Positions 1 through 9,617 of a DNA stretch of 35,809 nucleotides are shown one piece after another (position 1 is the stretch's first letter; each line of letters begins with the position of its first letter). This DNA comes from Chitinispirillaceae bacterium (GTDB lineage: Bacteria > Fibrobacterota > Chitinivibrionia > Chitinivibrionales > Chitinispirillaceae): positions 1 to 35,809 of the forward strand of contig JAFGNB010000138.1 in assembly GCA_016927235.1 (NCBI GenBank). Reading direction: 5' to 3'. The notes under the pieces were generated by a model that had not been told where the DNA came from, ran no database searches, and saw only the letters and a program-made list of their open reading frames with translations. Made by a program: the position numbers and the translations under genes.

Positions 1-1
1 A

Positions 2-1633
2 TATTATCATCAGAAAGGCTTCCTTTTCGGCGGCATGAGCGCGGGGTGGAAGTATTACGGATGCTGCAGCCAGGGATGCACGCAGAACCTTCTGCAGGAT
101 CCGGCGGTCTGTAAAACGGCGATCGACCACGGATTCGACTGGGCATGGTACGATGCCATGAATTATCAGGGGCGCCAGCAGGCCAAGGAGCAGTGGGACA
201 CATGGCTGGAGGCGTACGGCGGCGATGAGACGAAAGTTTTCATTTCGAGAGGATGGCAGGCGCTCAGCAGCCAGGCGTGGCCGGGCAACCATATGGGGGA
301 CTACCTCAACGATCCCTACATTTATGCCGTATTTCCCTCGGCGCTTCTCGAGCATCTCGTAGGATACGCGTGGAGCCATACCGATCTCGGCGAAGGGTAC
401 GACTTCGGATACATCGGCTATACCCTGCGTCCGATGATCTCCATCCACATGGCCGGCGCCGCCGGAGGGACCGCGACCAATTTCGAGGAGTGCGGAGCGG
501 TGGGGAACTACCAGGAGGATATGAAAAGGGTCATACGCAAATGGGGCAAATGGCACTACCGGTTCATTCCGTTTTTCTTCAGCTACGGGATGATCGCGCA
601 TGAGACGGGAATACCCGTCACGCGCGGCATGATGTGCCAGAACGGGGGGGAAAAGGATCCCAAAACGCATGATCTCATGTATCAGGCATACGTCGGTGAA
701 GAGCTTATCTGGTCACCCTACTATAAAGACCTTCCGGGCGACGCCAACTCGGGGACACGTCACGGCATTTATCTGCCGCCGGTACCATCGGGCGTCTGGT
801 ACGACTATTTCGAGGGAACGAAATATACGGCTCCCGCCACGATCGACTACAAATGCGACCCCGGCAAGGGAAGGGACAGCCTGAAGCTGCCCGTTTTCGT
901 CAAGGCGGGATCGATCATTCCGCTCATGGATACGCTCCAGTTCATCGGGGAGCGGGCCGAAAGCCTGTTGACGGTGCAGGTGTGGCCCACCAACGGAACT
1001 GAAGGCGAGCCGACGTCGGGGGCGTTTACCCTCTATGAGGACGAAACCCCCGTAAAGACGCAGCTTTCGTTTACCGACAACAACCAGACCGTCGAGGGAA
1101 TAACGGTGAATATTGGCGCTTTTCCCGGCAGCAAATACTGCAAAAACCCGGCATTGAGAAAATACCGGGTGGAGATCCACTGCATGCGGCCGACGATCAA
1201 CAGCGTTTCCAGCGGCGGCGCTGCCCTGTCGGCTATTTCCGCCGCCGATTATCATGCCGGCGCCCCGGGGTATTTCTGGGACGGGACGAAAGGCGGAATA
1301 TTATCTATTAATGCGACCGGCGACGCCGCGACGGGGTTTGCGGTGCTTGTCAACGGCGGCGGGGGCGGGGTGAAAACAGTGGAAACCCTCCATGCGGGGA
1401 TTCTTGAAAGAAACATTCGCATCACCCGCACAGCGCATTCGCTTACAATACGGGTGCCGTTCAATATGGCGCATGCCGTTGAGGTTTTTTCCCTTCAGGG
1501 AAGGTTGATCGCACGGCGCGACGGCGCGGCCGCGGCAACGTATGAAATACCCGTGTCCGGCAATGCCGCAATGATGTACCTGGTCCGGATTTCCGGCGGG
1601 GGACGGGTCGTTTGCAGGAAAACGGTGCTTTAA
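2..1633 (+). CDS. GH31-type alpha-glycosidase, secreted, 5'-partial
   Basis: The reading frame is open to the left edge, so the N-terminus lies outside the window; the first visible Met is at 35. Counting from that Met, the central part reads as the second half of a GH31 (beta/alpha)8 barrel. WYDAMN around residue 40 fits the nucleophile strand. HMGD, with Asp89, fits the acid/base position normally seen as WSGD. SHTDLGEG near 117 fits the DIGGF loop. Next come the family's PVTRGM and GVWYDYFEGTKY segments and PVFVKAGSIIP, which belong to the C-terminal beta domain. The last 75 residues form a sorting-type tail (VEVFSLQGRL, then MYLVRISGG), so the enzyme is probably exported and anchored or released by a type IX-like route. 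GH31 enzymes cleave alpha-linked glucosides, xylosides or galactosides; the exact substrate cannot be read here. The next gene starts 8 bases downstream. Confidence 0.8.
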   Translation, partial: YYHQKGFLFGGMSAGWKYYGCCSQGCTQNLLQDPAVCKTAIDHGFDWAWYDAMNYQGRQQAKEQWDTWLEAYGGDETKVFISRGWQALSSQAWPGNHMGDYLNDPYIYAVFPSALLEHLVGYAWSHTDLGEGYDFGYIGYTLRPMISIHMAGAAGGTATNFEECGAVGNYQEDMKRVIRKWGKWHYRFIPFFFSYGMIAHETGIPVTRGMMCQNGGEKDPKTHDLMYQAYVGEELIWSPYYKDLPGDANSGTRHGIYLPPVPSGVWYDYFEGTKYTAPATIDYKCDPGKGRDSLKLPVFVKAGSIIPLMDTLQFIGERAESLLTVQVWPTNGTEGEPTSGAFTLYEDETPVKTQLSFTDNNQTVEGITVNIGAFPGSKYCKNPALRKYRVEIHCMRPTINSVSSGGAALSAISAADYHAGAPGYFWDGTKGGILSINATGDAATGFAVLVNGGGGGVKTVETLHAGILERNIRITRTAHSLTIRVPFNMAHAVEVFSLQGRLIARRDGAAAATYEIPVSGNAAMMYLVRISGGGRVVCRKTVL

Positions 1634-1640
1634 AACCGAT

Positions 1641-2528
1641 ATGAAAAGACCGCTTATCGCAGCGCTGTTGTTGCTTTCCGCGGGAGAAGGGGCGCTTTTC
1701 TGCACGTGCGATCGTCGATCGACGCCGCCCCGCGTATCCTTCTCACGCGCTGCGGTGACAAATGAAATGGCGGTAGTGCCCGGCGGGTGGTTCCGGATGG
1801 GCTCTGAAAAGGGTGAGGTGGACGAGAAACCGGTGCATCGGGTGTGGGTCGATTCGTTTCGTATCGACCGTTTCCCGGTCACCAATGCGCAGTACGATGT
1901 CTTTGTCAATGAAACCGGCCGCGATAAACCGCTCTACCGCGACAACGACAAATGCAATGCACCCGATCAGCCGGTGGTCGGGGTTACCTGGGCCGACGCA
2001 ATGGCGTTCTGCCGCTGGCGGTCGGCAAAGGAACGCGCCCGTTTCACCCTGCCCACCGAGGCGCAGTGGGAAAAGGCGGCCCGCGGAGAGGACGGACGCA
2101 TGTATCCCTGGGGCAACGAGCCGCCCGACAAAAAGCGCGCGACCTGCGAGATCACCGAAAAAATGCCCCGCGTGGGACTGTGCGAACTGGGGAGATCTCC
2201 CTACGGCGTTTCGGATCTCGTGGGCAACGTATGGAACTGGTGCCTTGACTGGTACGATAAGGATTACTACCGCCGCAGCACCGGGCGCAATCCGGCCGGG
2301 CCTTCGGAGGGAACGAAGAAGGTCGTGCGGGGCGGCAACTGGGTTTTTCTGGGGTGCTGCAGCGGAACACCCGCCTATGCACTGCGGAGCAGCCGCCGGA
2401 ACGGATTTCACCCGAGCATTCAAAAGAAAAGCATCGGGTTCAGGTGCGTTTCGACGGGACCGTTACCGGCGGGGGATTCGATCGCCGTAGCGGCCGCACA
2501 CGTGCCGACGGGGAATTCAAATGAATAA
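1641..2528 (+). CDS. FGE/SUMF1-fold (sulfatase-modifying-factor-like) exported protein
   Basis: This 295-residue protein has an N-terminal hydrophobic export segment (residues 4-20) followed by Cys21 and Cys23, which do not form a strict lipobox. The rest is a complete FGE-sulfatase domain: PGGWFRMGS (47-55), FPVTNAQYDVF, PVVGVTWADAMAFCRW, FTLPTEAQWEKAARG, PWGNE, GNVWNWCLDWY, VVRGGNWVFLGCC and GFRCV. True formylglycine-generating enzymes use two cysteines in the stretch after the GGS motif. By my alignment those positions are Phe and Ser here, with a CC pair lying between them, so catalysis is doubtful. FGE-fold proteins also act as structural or ligand-binding parts, for example GldK/GldJ-type lipoproteins of type IX secretion. 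The gene sits 8 bases after the GH31 gene and overlaps the next by 8 bases, so it is almost certainly co-transcribed. No clear ribosome site precedes it. Confidence 0.78.
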   Translation: MKRPLIAALLLLSAGEGALFCTCDRRSTPPRVSFSRAAVTNEMAVVPGGWFRMGSEKGEVDEKPVHRVWVDSFRIDRFPVTNAQYDVFVNETGRDKPLYRDNDKCNAPDQPVVGVTWADAMAFCRWRSAKERARFTLPTEAQWEKAARGEDGRMYPWGNEPPDKKRATCEITEKMPRVGLCELGRSPYGVSDLVGNVWNWCLDWYDKDYYRRSTGRNPAGPSEGTKKVVRGGNWVFLGCCSGTPAYALRSSRRNGFHPSIQKKSIGFRCVSTGPLPAGDSIAVAAAHVPTGNSNE

Positions 2529-5166
2529 CTCCATGGTACGGCGCTGCGACAAGACGGTCGAATGGGCCTTGATCATTTCATTTCCGGCCATCGCCCTTGC
2601 CCAGTCGACGTTGAGCTATACGTCGATCCTCATAAAAACGACGCTGCTTCAGTGCGCGGCGGCCGTCGCGTTCGGGGCATGGGTCGTCCGAAGCCTTGAG
2701 CAGCGCCGGATTCTTCTTGAGAAGCCGCAGGTGCGGCTGATGGCGCCCGCGTTTGCATTCATGCTCTCCGCACTTGTCAATTTTATCTTCATTACCCCGT
2801 CGAAGGACACGAGTATCGACGAACTCCTTTTACGGGTCCCGTATTTTCTGATTTTTTTTCTCACCCTCGTCACGTTCGTCGACGGACAAAGAATCCGTAA
2901 AGCGTTCGGCGCGATCGTCGGCACTTCGTTCGCGGTTTCGCTGTACGGGGTGCTGCAGCACTTCGGATGGGACCCGTTCGGCGTGGGGTTCTCACGGGAG
3001 CGTATTTCGTCGTTTTTCGGCAACCCCAACGTGTATGCGGGATTCTTGACATTAGCCATTCCGGCCGTCGCCGGGGCGTTCGGCTTTTCGGACGACCGCG
3101 GGCGGAAAATCGCCATGGTCAATATCGGCATCGTCCTTGTTTCGGCGCTTGTTTACCGGTGCGTCATGCTGTTTTTTCAATCGCTTTTGGTGCAGGGGAT
3201 CGTCATCGTCGCGTGTGGGGCGGCCGTAACGATCGCAGTTCTTTTTCGCGACCGCTCGAAAACAGGTGCGGCGCTTGCGTTGTTTCTCCTGCTCATCAAC
3301 GTATTCCTGACCGGAAGCAGGTCGGCGTTAATCGGACTTGGGGCGGCGGCGATAGTGTTTGCGGTCCTGGCGTCGGTGTTTACCCGACGGTCCGCCTCCC
3401 GGCGCATTGCCGTTGTCGTCGGTGCGCTGTCAATCGCGTGCGCAGGGCTGGTGACGATCGGTGTCCTGCGGATCACGAGGAGCGATGAAGGCCGTCGCAA
3501 CACCGTCTCACAGCGCAGGTATTACGTTTCGGCGGCCCTGGAGCTGCTGCGGCAAAGGCCGCTGCTCGGGCACGGCATCGGCACCTTCAAGAACAATTAC
3601 CCTCTTGTAAAGCCAAAGGCCTCCTGGGCGTTCAACGAAGCATGCTTTGAACATGTAAGCAATGTCTACAACGAGCATCTCGAAGTCCTCCATGATGAGG
3701 GGGCGACCGGATTTCTGGTTTACCTGTGGTTTATCGTTGCGGTCCTCCTCACCGCCCTGCGGGCGTTGCAGGCCGACCGCGGCATGCCGGGTTCAGGGGA
3801 TACGGCGGGCGGTCACGGTTCGGCGGGAATGGTTATCGGGATTGTGTCGGGCGTTACGGCGCTTCTTGTCGGTAACGCCTTTTCGTTGAGCATGCGATAT
3901 GCCTCGACGGGGTTTGCTTACTGGTTTTTCACGGGGCTTCTGGCGGCGCAGGCATTGACGCTGCGGAAGTCGGGCAGTCCGTCGGAAGCGGCGCACCGCG
4001 ATTCGTCTCAGGCGGTCTCGGCCAGGGCGTGCCGTCTCTCCGGAAAGCCGCCCGCATGGGTGCGGCCGTCTCAAGCGGCCGTCGCTCTTGCCGCCGTTGC
4101 CGCCACCGTTTTTTCGTTTCGTCTGTATTGGGCGGATTTCATTCTCAACGAAGCGGTCGGTCATTCCAAAGATGCATACCGGGCCGTGGAAAATACCGAC
4201 AATGTTTATCACGACATCTTTGTCGACGGAACGTACTATCGCTCCGACTCTACGGAGTGGGAAAAGGCGATTGCGGACTACCGAAGGAGCATCGCCTGCA
4301 ATTCGTTCAATCTGCGCGCGCGCTACTTTCTCGGAAACGCGTTCAACCGCCGCTGGGACATGCGGCCGACCTGTAAGGCGGCATGGGGCGATACGGCCGG
4401 CCGCCCGAGGACCGACGCCGATCGCGCCATGGAGCACTACGACCGGATCGTCCGCCAGGCGCCGCATTTCGTTGAGATCGATTTTGAGCTTGGCGACCTT
4501 TTCAGCAAAATCGGCGATTTTGACTCGGCGCTCTTCCATTACAACGAGTACAAAAAGTACAAACCGTTTTTCACGAAAATCCACTACGCGCTCGCGGGCG
4601 TCTATGCGGCGAAAAGAGACTGGCAAAGGGCCGTGGAAGCGTACAAGGACGCCCTCGATCTCAATGAAAGATTCACAAAAGGATATATCGACCTGAGCGT
4701 CGCTTACCACTATATCGGCAAGGATGACCTTTCGGAAGAATCGTATAAAAAAGCCCGGGAGCTTTCTCCCGACAGAGCCGACATGGCCATGGCGCGGGCA
4801 TGGTCGGACCGCGGCGAAGGGGACCGGGCGCTCGACTGCTACCTGCGGCGTATCGCTTCCGATTCCGCCGACGCCGACGCACATTGCGGAGCGGGATGGT
4901 GCTATGTCAGGAAACAGGAATGGCCGAACGCCATCTTCCATTATCGCAAAGCCGCATCGTCAAATCCTCCGAACGTTTCGGCGCTTGTCAATTTGAGCAA
5001 TCTTTATTACCAGACGGGGAACCTCGACGCTTCGCGTGAAGCGTATATCAAGGCGATGAATATCGATCCGGTATATGTACGGTCGGTGGCGGCGGGGAAT
5101 ACGCCGCAGGATGTGCGAAACGACCGTCGAAGGGGAGAAGCTGATCGGCACTCGAAACCAGAATAA
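2521..5166 (+). CDS. O-antigen ligase-like (Wzy_C) membrane protein fused to TPR repeats
   Basis: This protein has 881 residues. The first ~490 form a polytopic membrane domain of 10-12 hydrophobic segments with the marks of the O-antigen ligase/polymerase family: SFFGNPNVYAGF near residue 165, and a periplasmic stretch RQRPLLGHGIGTFKNNYP near 340-360 that matches the conserved Wzy_C loop. After a linker and one more hydrophobic segment around 520-540, about six tetratricopeptide repeats run from ~580 to 865 (for example FSKIGDFDSALFHYNEY, YAAKRDWQRAVEAYKDAL, YYQTGNLDASREAYIKAM). Proteins with this architecture transfer or polymerise undecaprenyl-linked glycans onto lipid A or protein. Which acceptor is used cannot be told from sequence. 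Its start codon lies inside the preceding FGE-like gene (8-base overlap), suggesting translational coupling. Glycan attachment to the exported enzymes of this locus is an attractive but unproven role. Confidence 0.82.
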   Translation: MNNSMVRRCDKTVEWALIISFPAIALAQSTLSYTSILIKTTLLQCAAAVAFGAWVVRSLEQRRILLEKPQVRLMAPAFAFMLSALVNFIFITPSKDTSIDELLLRVPYFLIFFLTLVTFVDGQRIRKAFGAIVGTSFAVSLYGVLQHFGWDPFGVGFSRERISSFFGNPNVYAGFLTLAIPAVAGAFGFSDDRGRKIAMVNIGIVLVSALVYRCVMLFFQSLLVQGIVIVACGAAVTIAVLFRDRSKTGAALALFLLLINVFLTGSRSALIGLGAAAIVFAVLASVFTRRSASRRIAVVVGALSIACAGLVTIGVLRITRSDEGRRNTVSQRRYYVSAALELLRQRPLLGHGIGTFKNNYPLVKPKASWAFNEACFEHVSNVYNEHLEVLHDEGATGFLVYLWFIVAVLLTALRALQADRGMPGSGDTAGGHGSAGMVIGIVSGVTALLVGNAFSLSMRYASTGFAYWFFTGLLAAQALTLRKSGSPSEAAHRDSSQAVSARACRLSGKPPAWVRPSQAAVALAAVAATVFSFRLYWADFILNEAVGHSKDAYRAVENTDNVYHDIFVDGTYYRSDSTEWEKAIADYRRSIACNSFNLRARYFLGNAFNRRWDMRPTCKAAWGDTAGRPRTDADRAMEHYDRIVRQAPHFVEIDFELGDLFSKIGDFDSALFHYNEYKKYKPFFTKIHYALAGVYAAKRDWQRAVEAYKDALDLNERFTKGYIDLSVAYHYIGKDDLSEESYKKARELSPDRADMAMARAWSDRGEGDRALDCYLRRIASDSADADAHCGAGWCYVRKQEWPNAIFHYRKAASSNPPNVSALVNLSNLYYQTGNLDASREAYIKAMNIDPVYVRSVAAGNTPQDVRNDRRRGEADRHSKPE

Positions 5167-5185
5167 TAAACAAAGGAGATGCGGC

Positions 5186-7423
5186 ATGAAATCCGCGCGT
5201 TCATTATCAGCATTCGCGACGGTGCTTTGCATTGTAGGGTCGGCCGGAACCGCCGGGCAGGCGGCGCCGGAGGAGAAATATGTCGTCGTTCCCTTTTTTC
5301 CCGATTCCCAGGTGGCGCTTTCAACCGGCAGCCCGTGGAAAGTCGCTGAAACCAGGGTTTCCAATGCCCTCAATGCCATGAATGTCAAGAACTTCCTTTA
5401 CAATTTCAGGAAAACGTACGGACTTTCCACCTCCGGGTACGGTACCTGCGGCGTCTGGGAGGCGCCGGACTGCAATCTGCGGGGGCATGCAACCGGGCAT
5501 GTGTTGAGCGCGCTGGCGTTGAATTACGCCGCCACGAAAAACGCGGCGATAAAAGCCAAGATACGACAGCTGGTCGACGGACTTGACACATGCCAGCAGC
5601 TTGCGGCGAGCAAGGGCATGTCGGAAGGGTGCCTGAGCGCTTTCGGCGAAGACCTCTTCACTTCCCTGGAAAACGGCGGCACTTACGGCGGCAACCCCAA
5701 CGTCTGGGCGCCGTGGTATTCGCAACACAAGATTCTGGCCGGGCTCGTCGACTGTTACCGCCACGCGGGCGATACGGTTGCGCTGCGCATGGCGAAGGCC
5801 ATGGGCAGATGGGCCTATAATCGTCTGAGCAAACTGTCGAAAAGCACGCTCCAGAGCATGTGGACCAGGTATATCGCCGGAGAATACGGCGGGTATAACG
5901 AAGCGGCCGTTGAGTTGTATTTCGTTACCGGCGACACGACCTTTATCAGGCTCGCTCAGCTCTTTGACGAGACGACGTCGCGCATTTCGCTCGACAAGCT
6001 CGCCGCCGACGTCGACAATCTCGCCGGCGAGCACGCGAACCAGCTGGTGCCGAGAATCATCGGCTACCTCCGGGAGTATGACGCCACCGGAACGGCCGCC
6101 TACCTCAACGCGGCCGCCAATTTCTGGGACATGGTTGACCTTCACCACCGCTTCGGCTTCGGCGGAGTCAGCACCGCGGAATCATTCATGGCAAAAGACG
6201 CCATGTATGCGAATATCCAGGTGGCGCGGTCGAACGAAACCTGCCCGACGTACAACATGGTAAAGTTATCGAGGGTCCTGTTTTATCATAATCCTCAGTC
6301 CAAGTACATGGACTACTGGGAACGCGCCAACTCGGCACAGCTCCTGGCAAACGCCAATGTCGCGGGAGCCTCCCCAACCGCCACGCAGCCGTTTGCCTGC
6401 TATATGACCAATGTAAAATGCGGCGAATCGAAAGCACGTTCCTCAAGCGGCGACAGTTACGACATGGGGGGCCTCTACGGGTACACCTGCTGCGACGGCA
6501 CGGGTCTTGAGTCTCACGTCAGGTATTTCAGGGGCGTTTACGCCTATTCGCAGGATACCCTCTTTATCAACCAGTTCATCGCGTCGACGCTCAACTGGGC
6601 GAAAAAGGCGAAAAAAGTCGAGATCGTCACCAATTATCCGGTATCCGATACCGTCACCATTAAAGTGAACGGCGAAGGAACCATGCCCGTCCGAATACGC
6701 TCGCCCTGGTGGGTGCGTCGCCCCGTTCTCATATGGGTTGACGGCGTGCAGCGGCACATCGGCAGGGTGCCTCCCTCCACCTATTTCACTATCGATGCAA
6801 CCCGCGGATGGAAGGGAAGCGGCGAGATCAGGCTGGTGCTGCCGAAAACGCTCCGTGTCGAAGCGTGCAACGACCGTCCCTCGACGGGCCAGGTCTTTTT
6901 CGGCGGCCTTGCGCTGTACGGGGTGACGTCGAACACCTCCTTCCAGTCGCTCGACTGCGGCACGTTCAAGAAGGGCGACGGCCTTACGTGGACAGCGTCG
7001 GGATTTACCTTCAAGCCGTTTTACAATGTCGCGGCCGATAACTACAGCATGTACTGGAACATCTCCAATGTCCCGTCAACGTGGCAGGACACGGTGCTTG
7101 ACGAAGTGGACGATCCTCCCGTGTCGGTAGACCCCGCCCCGTTTTCCGGAAGGTCGAATGCGGCGACGGCATATCGTGCCGCCTCGTCGGGATTCCGTCT
7201 CCTGATACGGTTTTCAGCGGCACTCCCCGGTGAACGGCCCCTGCATGTCCGGGTCTGTAATGCAAAGGGCGTCAAAATAATGGACCTGAAGGGGACGGCG
7301 CACAAGGGCGACCGGTCGGCTGAAACGGGAGCATCGGTCACGGTGCCCTCCGCCGGATTATATATATGCATTGTTTCGATCGGCGGAGATCGATTTTCGA
7401 CACCGGTGGTGGTCGGCCGGTGA
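5186..7423 (+). CDS. GH127 (DUF1680) beta-L-arabinofuranosidase-like enzyme, secreted
   Basis: I chose the start at 5186 because AAAGGAG lies just upstream and the new N-terminus is a signal peptide (residues 1-27, ending GQAA). This gives 745 residues; the same frame is open further upstream to 5075. The catalytic domain matches GH127. NETC at 350-353 supplies Glu351 and Cys353, YTCCDGTGLESH supplies Cys435-Cys436, and Glu332 fits the remaining ligand position. In the family the zinc site is one Glu and three Cys, with one Cys acting as nucleophile, and all appear to be present. The beta-sandwich part (VRIRSPWWVRRPVLIWVDG) follows. The last ~90 residues form a sorting-type tail (LHVRVCNAKGVKIMDL, GLYICIVSIGG). 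Family members remove beta-L-arabinofuranose from plant glycoproteins and arabinan side chains. The gene lies 19 bases after the ligase-like gene and 35 before the next. Confidence 0.88.
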   Translation: MKSARSLSAFATVLCIVGSAGTAGQAAPEEKYVVVPFFPDSQVALSTGSPWKVAETRVSNALNAMNVKNFLYNFRKTYGLSTSGYGTCGVWEAPDCNLRGHATGHVLSALALNYAATKNAAIKAKIRQLVDGLDTCQQLAASKGMSEGCLSAFGEDLFTSLENGGTYGGNPNVWAPWYSQHKILAGLVDCYRHAGDTVALRMAKAMGRWAYNRLSKLSKSTLQSMWTRYIAGEYGGYNEAAVELYFVTGDTTFIRLAQLFDETTSRISLDKLAADVDNLAGEHANQLVPRIIGYLREYDATGTAAYLNAAANFWDMVDLHHRFGFGGVSTAESFMAKDAMYANIQVARSNETCPTYNMVKLSRVLFYHNPQSKYMDYWERANSAQLLANANVAGASPTATQPFACYMTNVKCGESKARSSSGDSYDMGGLYGYTCCDGTGLESHVRYFRGVYAYSQDTLFINQFIASTLNWAKKAKKVEIVTNYPVSDTVTIKVNGEGTMPVRIRSPWWVRRPVLIWVDGVQRHIGRVPPSTYFTIDATRGWKGSGEIRLVLPKTLRVEACNDRPSTGQVFFGGLALYGVTSNTSFQSLDCGTFKKGDGLTWTASGFTFKPFYNVAADNYSMYWNISNVPSTWQDTVLDEVDDPPVSVDPAPFSGRSNAATAYRAASSGFRLLIRFSAALPGERPLHVRVCNAKGVKIMDLKGTAHKGDRSAETGASVTVPSAGLYICIVSIGGDRFSTPVVVGR

Positions 7424-7458
7424 CCGGTAAACCTCTTCAATTGCAGCAAGGAGCGGAA

Positions 7459-9591
7459 ATGATTCATAAGATAACCTTGACGTTCATGATAATCGCCGGA
7501 TTTTATCCTTTACTTCATGCAGAATCCGACTTCGGCCTCGTCATCTCCGGCGAGAGAAAAATACGGCATACGATCACCTTTACCGTAAACGGCCCCGCCT
7601 GTTCGGAGAACGGCGCCGTCAATCCTTTTACCGATTACCGGTTGTCCGTCAGAATACAGTACGTCCTGTCCGGACAGGAAACGTATATTGTTCCCGGGTA
7701 TTTCGCGGCGGACGGCAATGCCGGACAGACCGGCGCCGATTCAGGCAGCGTCTGGAAGGTCCATTTCACTCCCCAGTGGCTGGGAGCGCACATCTACACC
7801 GTTTCCTTCCGCAGCGGACCGAATATCGCCTTGAGCGATGATACGGCCGACGGAGAGCCGGTGGCCGGTATCGACGGCGATACCGGCTCGTTCGATTTCG
7901 GCATCGGCGGCGATGAAGAACCGCCCGATTTGCGTGCTTACGGCAGGGTTGACAACGACCGGTATAAAAATTACATGGTTATCGTTAAAAACGGGCTTGG
8001 ATCAAAACCGGTATTCCTCAAGTTCGGAGCCTCCTCGCCGTCGAATTTCCTTGATTGCGGGGATTTCGACAACACTCCCGCATCCGCCTTTACCAAAACA
8101 TGGGCCGATCATGCGGCCGACTGGCACAGCGGCGATACGACCTGGGGCGACGCGCAGAAGGGTAAAGGCATCATAGGAGCCATCAATTATCTTTCGTCAA
8201 AGGGCATCAATACGCTCTCCTTCAATACCCTGACGCTCGGGGGGACCGATCCCTCCGTTTTTCCATATACAGCTCCGGACAGCTTTACGCGTTTCGACTG
8301 CTCCAAGCTTGATCAATGGCAGATAGTGTTCGATCACGCCAACAGCAAAGGGATCGCCGTCGAACTGCGCACGCAGATCGCGGCGGCTGAAAAGCTTCTT
8401 GATGATGGAGAGTGCGGGCCGCAGAGAAAACTCTATTACCGCGAACTGATTTCCCGCTTTGCCCATAATCTCGGCGTCATCTGGAATCTCGGCGACGAAA
8501 ACGGCCAGACTACGGCGCAACGTGTCGCCTGCGCGAATTTGATCCGTGAGATTGATCCGCACCGGTATCCTTCCCGACCGATACTGTTGCCGGTCGTTGA
8601 AGGCAGCGTGGAGCAGGCGTATATGCCGCTTCTTCTTGACACGTCATCATGGATAACGGGCATCTCCCTGCAGTCCAACTTTGCCGAGGTGCATGATGTC
8701 GTTATGAAAGCGCTTGATTCGATTCGGTATTACGATGTCCGTCTGCGGACCGTCACCAGCGATTGTCAGACTCCCAAGGCGACCGGAGTGCCGCCGGACG
8801 GAACTGCCGGATCCCCCGATCAGGATGCAATACGCAAAAACGTGTTGTGGGGCTGCCTGATGGCCGGAGGCGCGGGCGTCACCTATTATTTCGGCGAGAA
8901 TGCCGACCTGTCATGTGAGAATTTTAAACACTATGAAAAACTATGGGACTATAACCGGTATGCCCTGTCATTTTTCAGAGACTACCTGCTTGAAAATATG
9001 ATGATTATGCCGAACCAGCTTTCTTCCATGACTCCCAGCGACGGGCAACTCTCGGAAGCTGAGGGATACTGCCTCTCCTCCGACGGCTACCAGCCGTTTG
9101 CCGTGTACCTTCCCAACGGCGGGACGGCGTCAATCGATCTCACCTCCTCGACCCAGGATACGTTGCGGGTATGGTGGTACAACCCGAGGAGCGGGGGGAA
9201 ATTGCAGTCCGGCGCCCGCATTGTGGGGTCCGCCGTAGTTTCCATAGGCGCTCCGCCCGCGGATGCGGACAAGGACTGGGCAGCCTTGATCGTCGATGAC
9301 AATCTCGGCAATCCCGACGAGGGGGTCGGGGTAAAAAAAAGGGAGGTGCCGCCGCCCGTCGCTCAACGCGCCATACCCGTCTATGCGTCTTTTGACGGGT
9401 GGGTTAGAGTACCGTATCAGCAGTCGGCCATGTTCGAAACGGTTTCGATTATCGGTATTGACGGAAAGACCATCGGCTCGATCAGGTCCGGCTCCTCCTT
9501 CCGTCTCAAGGCGCGGGGAGTCTATTTGCTTAAAGGAGTGTCGCGGGGAAAGAAAAATGATGGTATCGGACGCGTTTTATACTCACGCTGA
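7459..9591 (+). CDS. DUF5060-type TIM-barrel glycosidase with collagen-binding-like and sorting domains
   Basis: The start at 7459 is set by AAGGAG at 7448-7453 and a signal peptide (residues 1-21, ending LLHA), giving 710 residues. Residues ~25-150 resemble DUF5060, a small beta domain that precedes many glycosidase barrels (NPF, VPGYFAADG, WKVHFTPQWLGAHIYTVSF). Residues ~160-560 read as a TIM barrel (YSSKGINTLSFNTL-like strand, HANSKGIAVELRTQ). GVIWNLGDENG, with Asp346-Glu347, is a likely acid/base strand. A second acidic residue could be Glu or Asp near YYFGENADLSCE. Residues ~590-640 (YLPNGGTASIDL, WWYNPRSGG) match the 'putative collagen-binding' beta domain common in this architecture. 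A short sorting-type tail ends the protein (VSIIGIDGKTIGSI, GVYLLKGVSRG). Relatives act on plant polysaccharides, but the substrate is unknown here. Confidence 0.72.
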   Translation: MIHKITLTFMIIAGFYPLLHAESDFGLVISGERKIRHTITFTVNGPACSENGAVNPFTDYRLSVRIQYVLSGQETYIVPGYFAADGNAGQTGADSGSVWKVHFTPQWLGAHIYTVSFRSGPNIALSDDTADGEPVAGIDGDTGSFDFGIGGDEEPPDLRAYGRVDNDRYKNYMVIVKNGLGSKPVFLKFGASSPSNFLDCGDFDNTPASAFTKTWADHAADWHSGDTTWGDAQKGKGIIGAINYLSSKGINTLSFNTLTLGGTDPSVFPYTAPDSFTRFDCSKLDQWQIVFDHANSKGIAVELRTQIAAAEKLLDDGECGPQRKLYYRELISRFAHNLGVIWNLGDENGQTTAQRVACANLIREIDPHRYPSRPILLPVVEGSVEQAYMPLLLDTSSWITGISLQSNFAEVHDVVMKALDSIRYYDVRLRTVTSDCQTPKATGVPPDGTAGSPDQDAIRKNVLWGCLMAGGAGVTYYFGENADLSCENFKHYEKLWDYNRYALSFFRDYLLENMMIMPNQLSSMTPSDGQLSEAEGYCLSSDGYQPFAVYLPNGGTASIDLTSSTQDTLRVWWYNPRSGGKLQSGARIVGSAVVSIGAPPADADKDWAALIVDDNLGNPDEGVGVKKREVPPPVAQRAIPVYASFDGWVRVPYQQSAMFETVSIIGIDGKTIGSIRSGSSFRLKARGVYLLKGVSRGKKNDGIGRVLYSR

Positions 9592-9617
9592 CGGGGAGAG
9601 CGATTACGGGTGTATTT

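Noticed and set aside
713-1255. Long antisense frame across the GH31 gene
   Set aside because: It is a shadow of a GC-rich coding gene. The sense frame has the family motifs and the antisense product has no recognisable features.
3793-4941. 382-codon frame antisense to the ligase/TPR gene
   Set aside because: It is an Arg/Val-rich translation with no motifs, and the sense strand clearly encodes TPRs.
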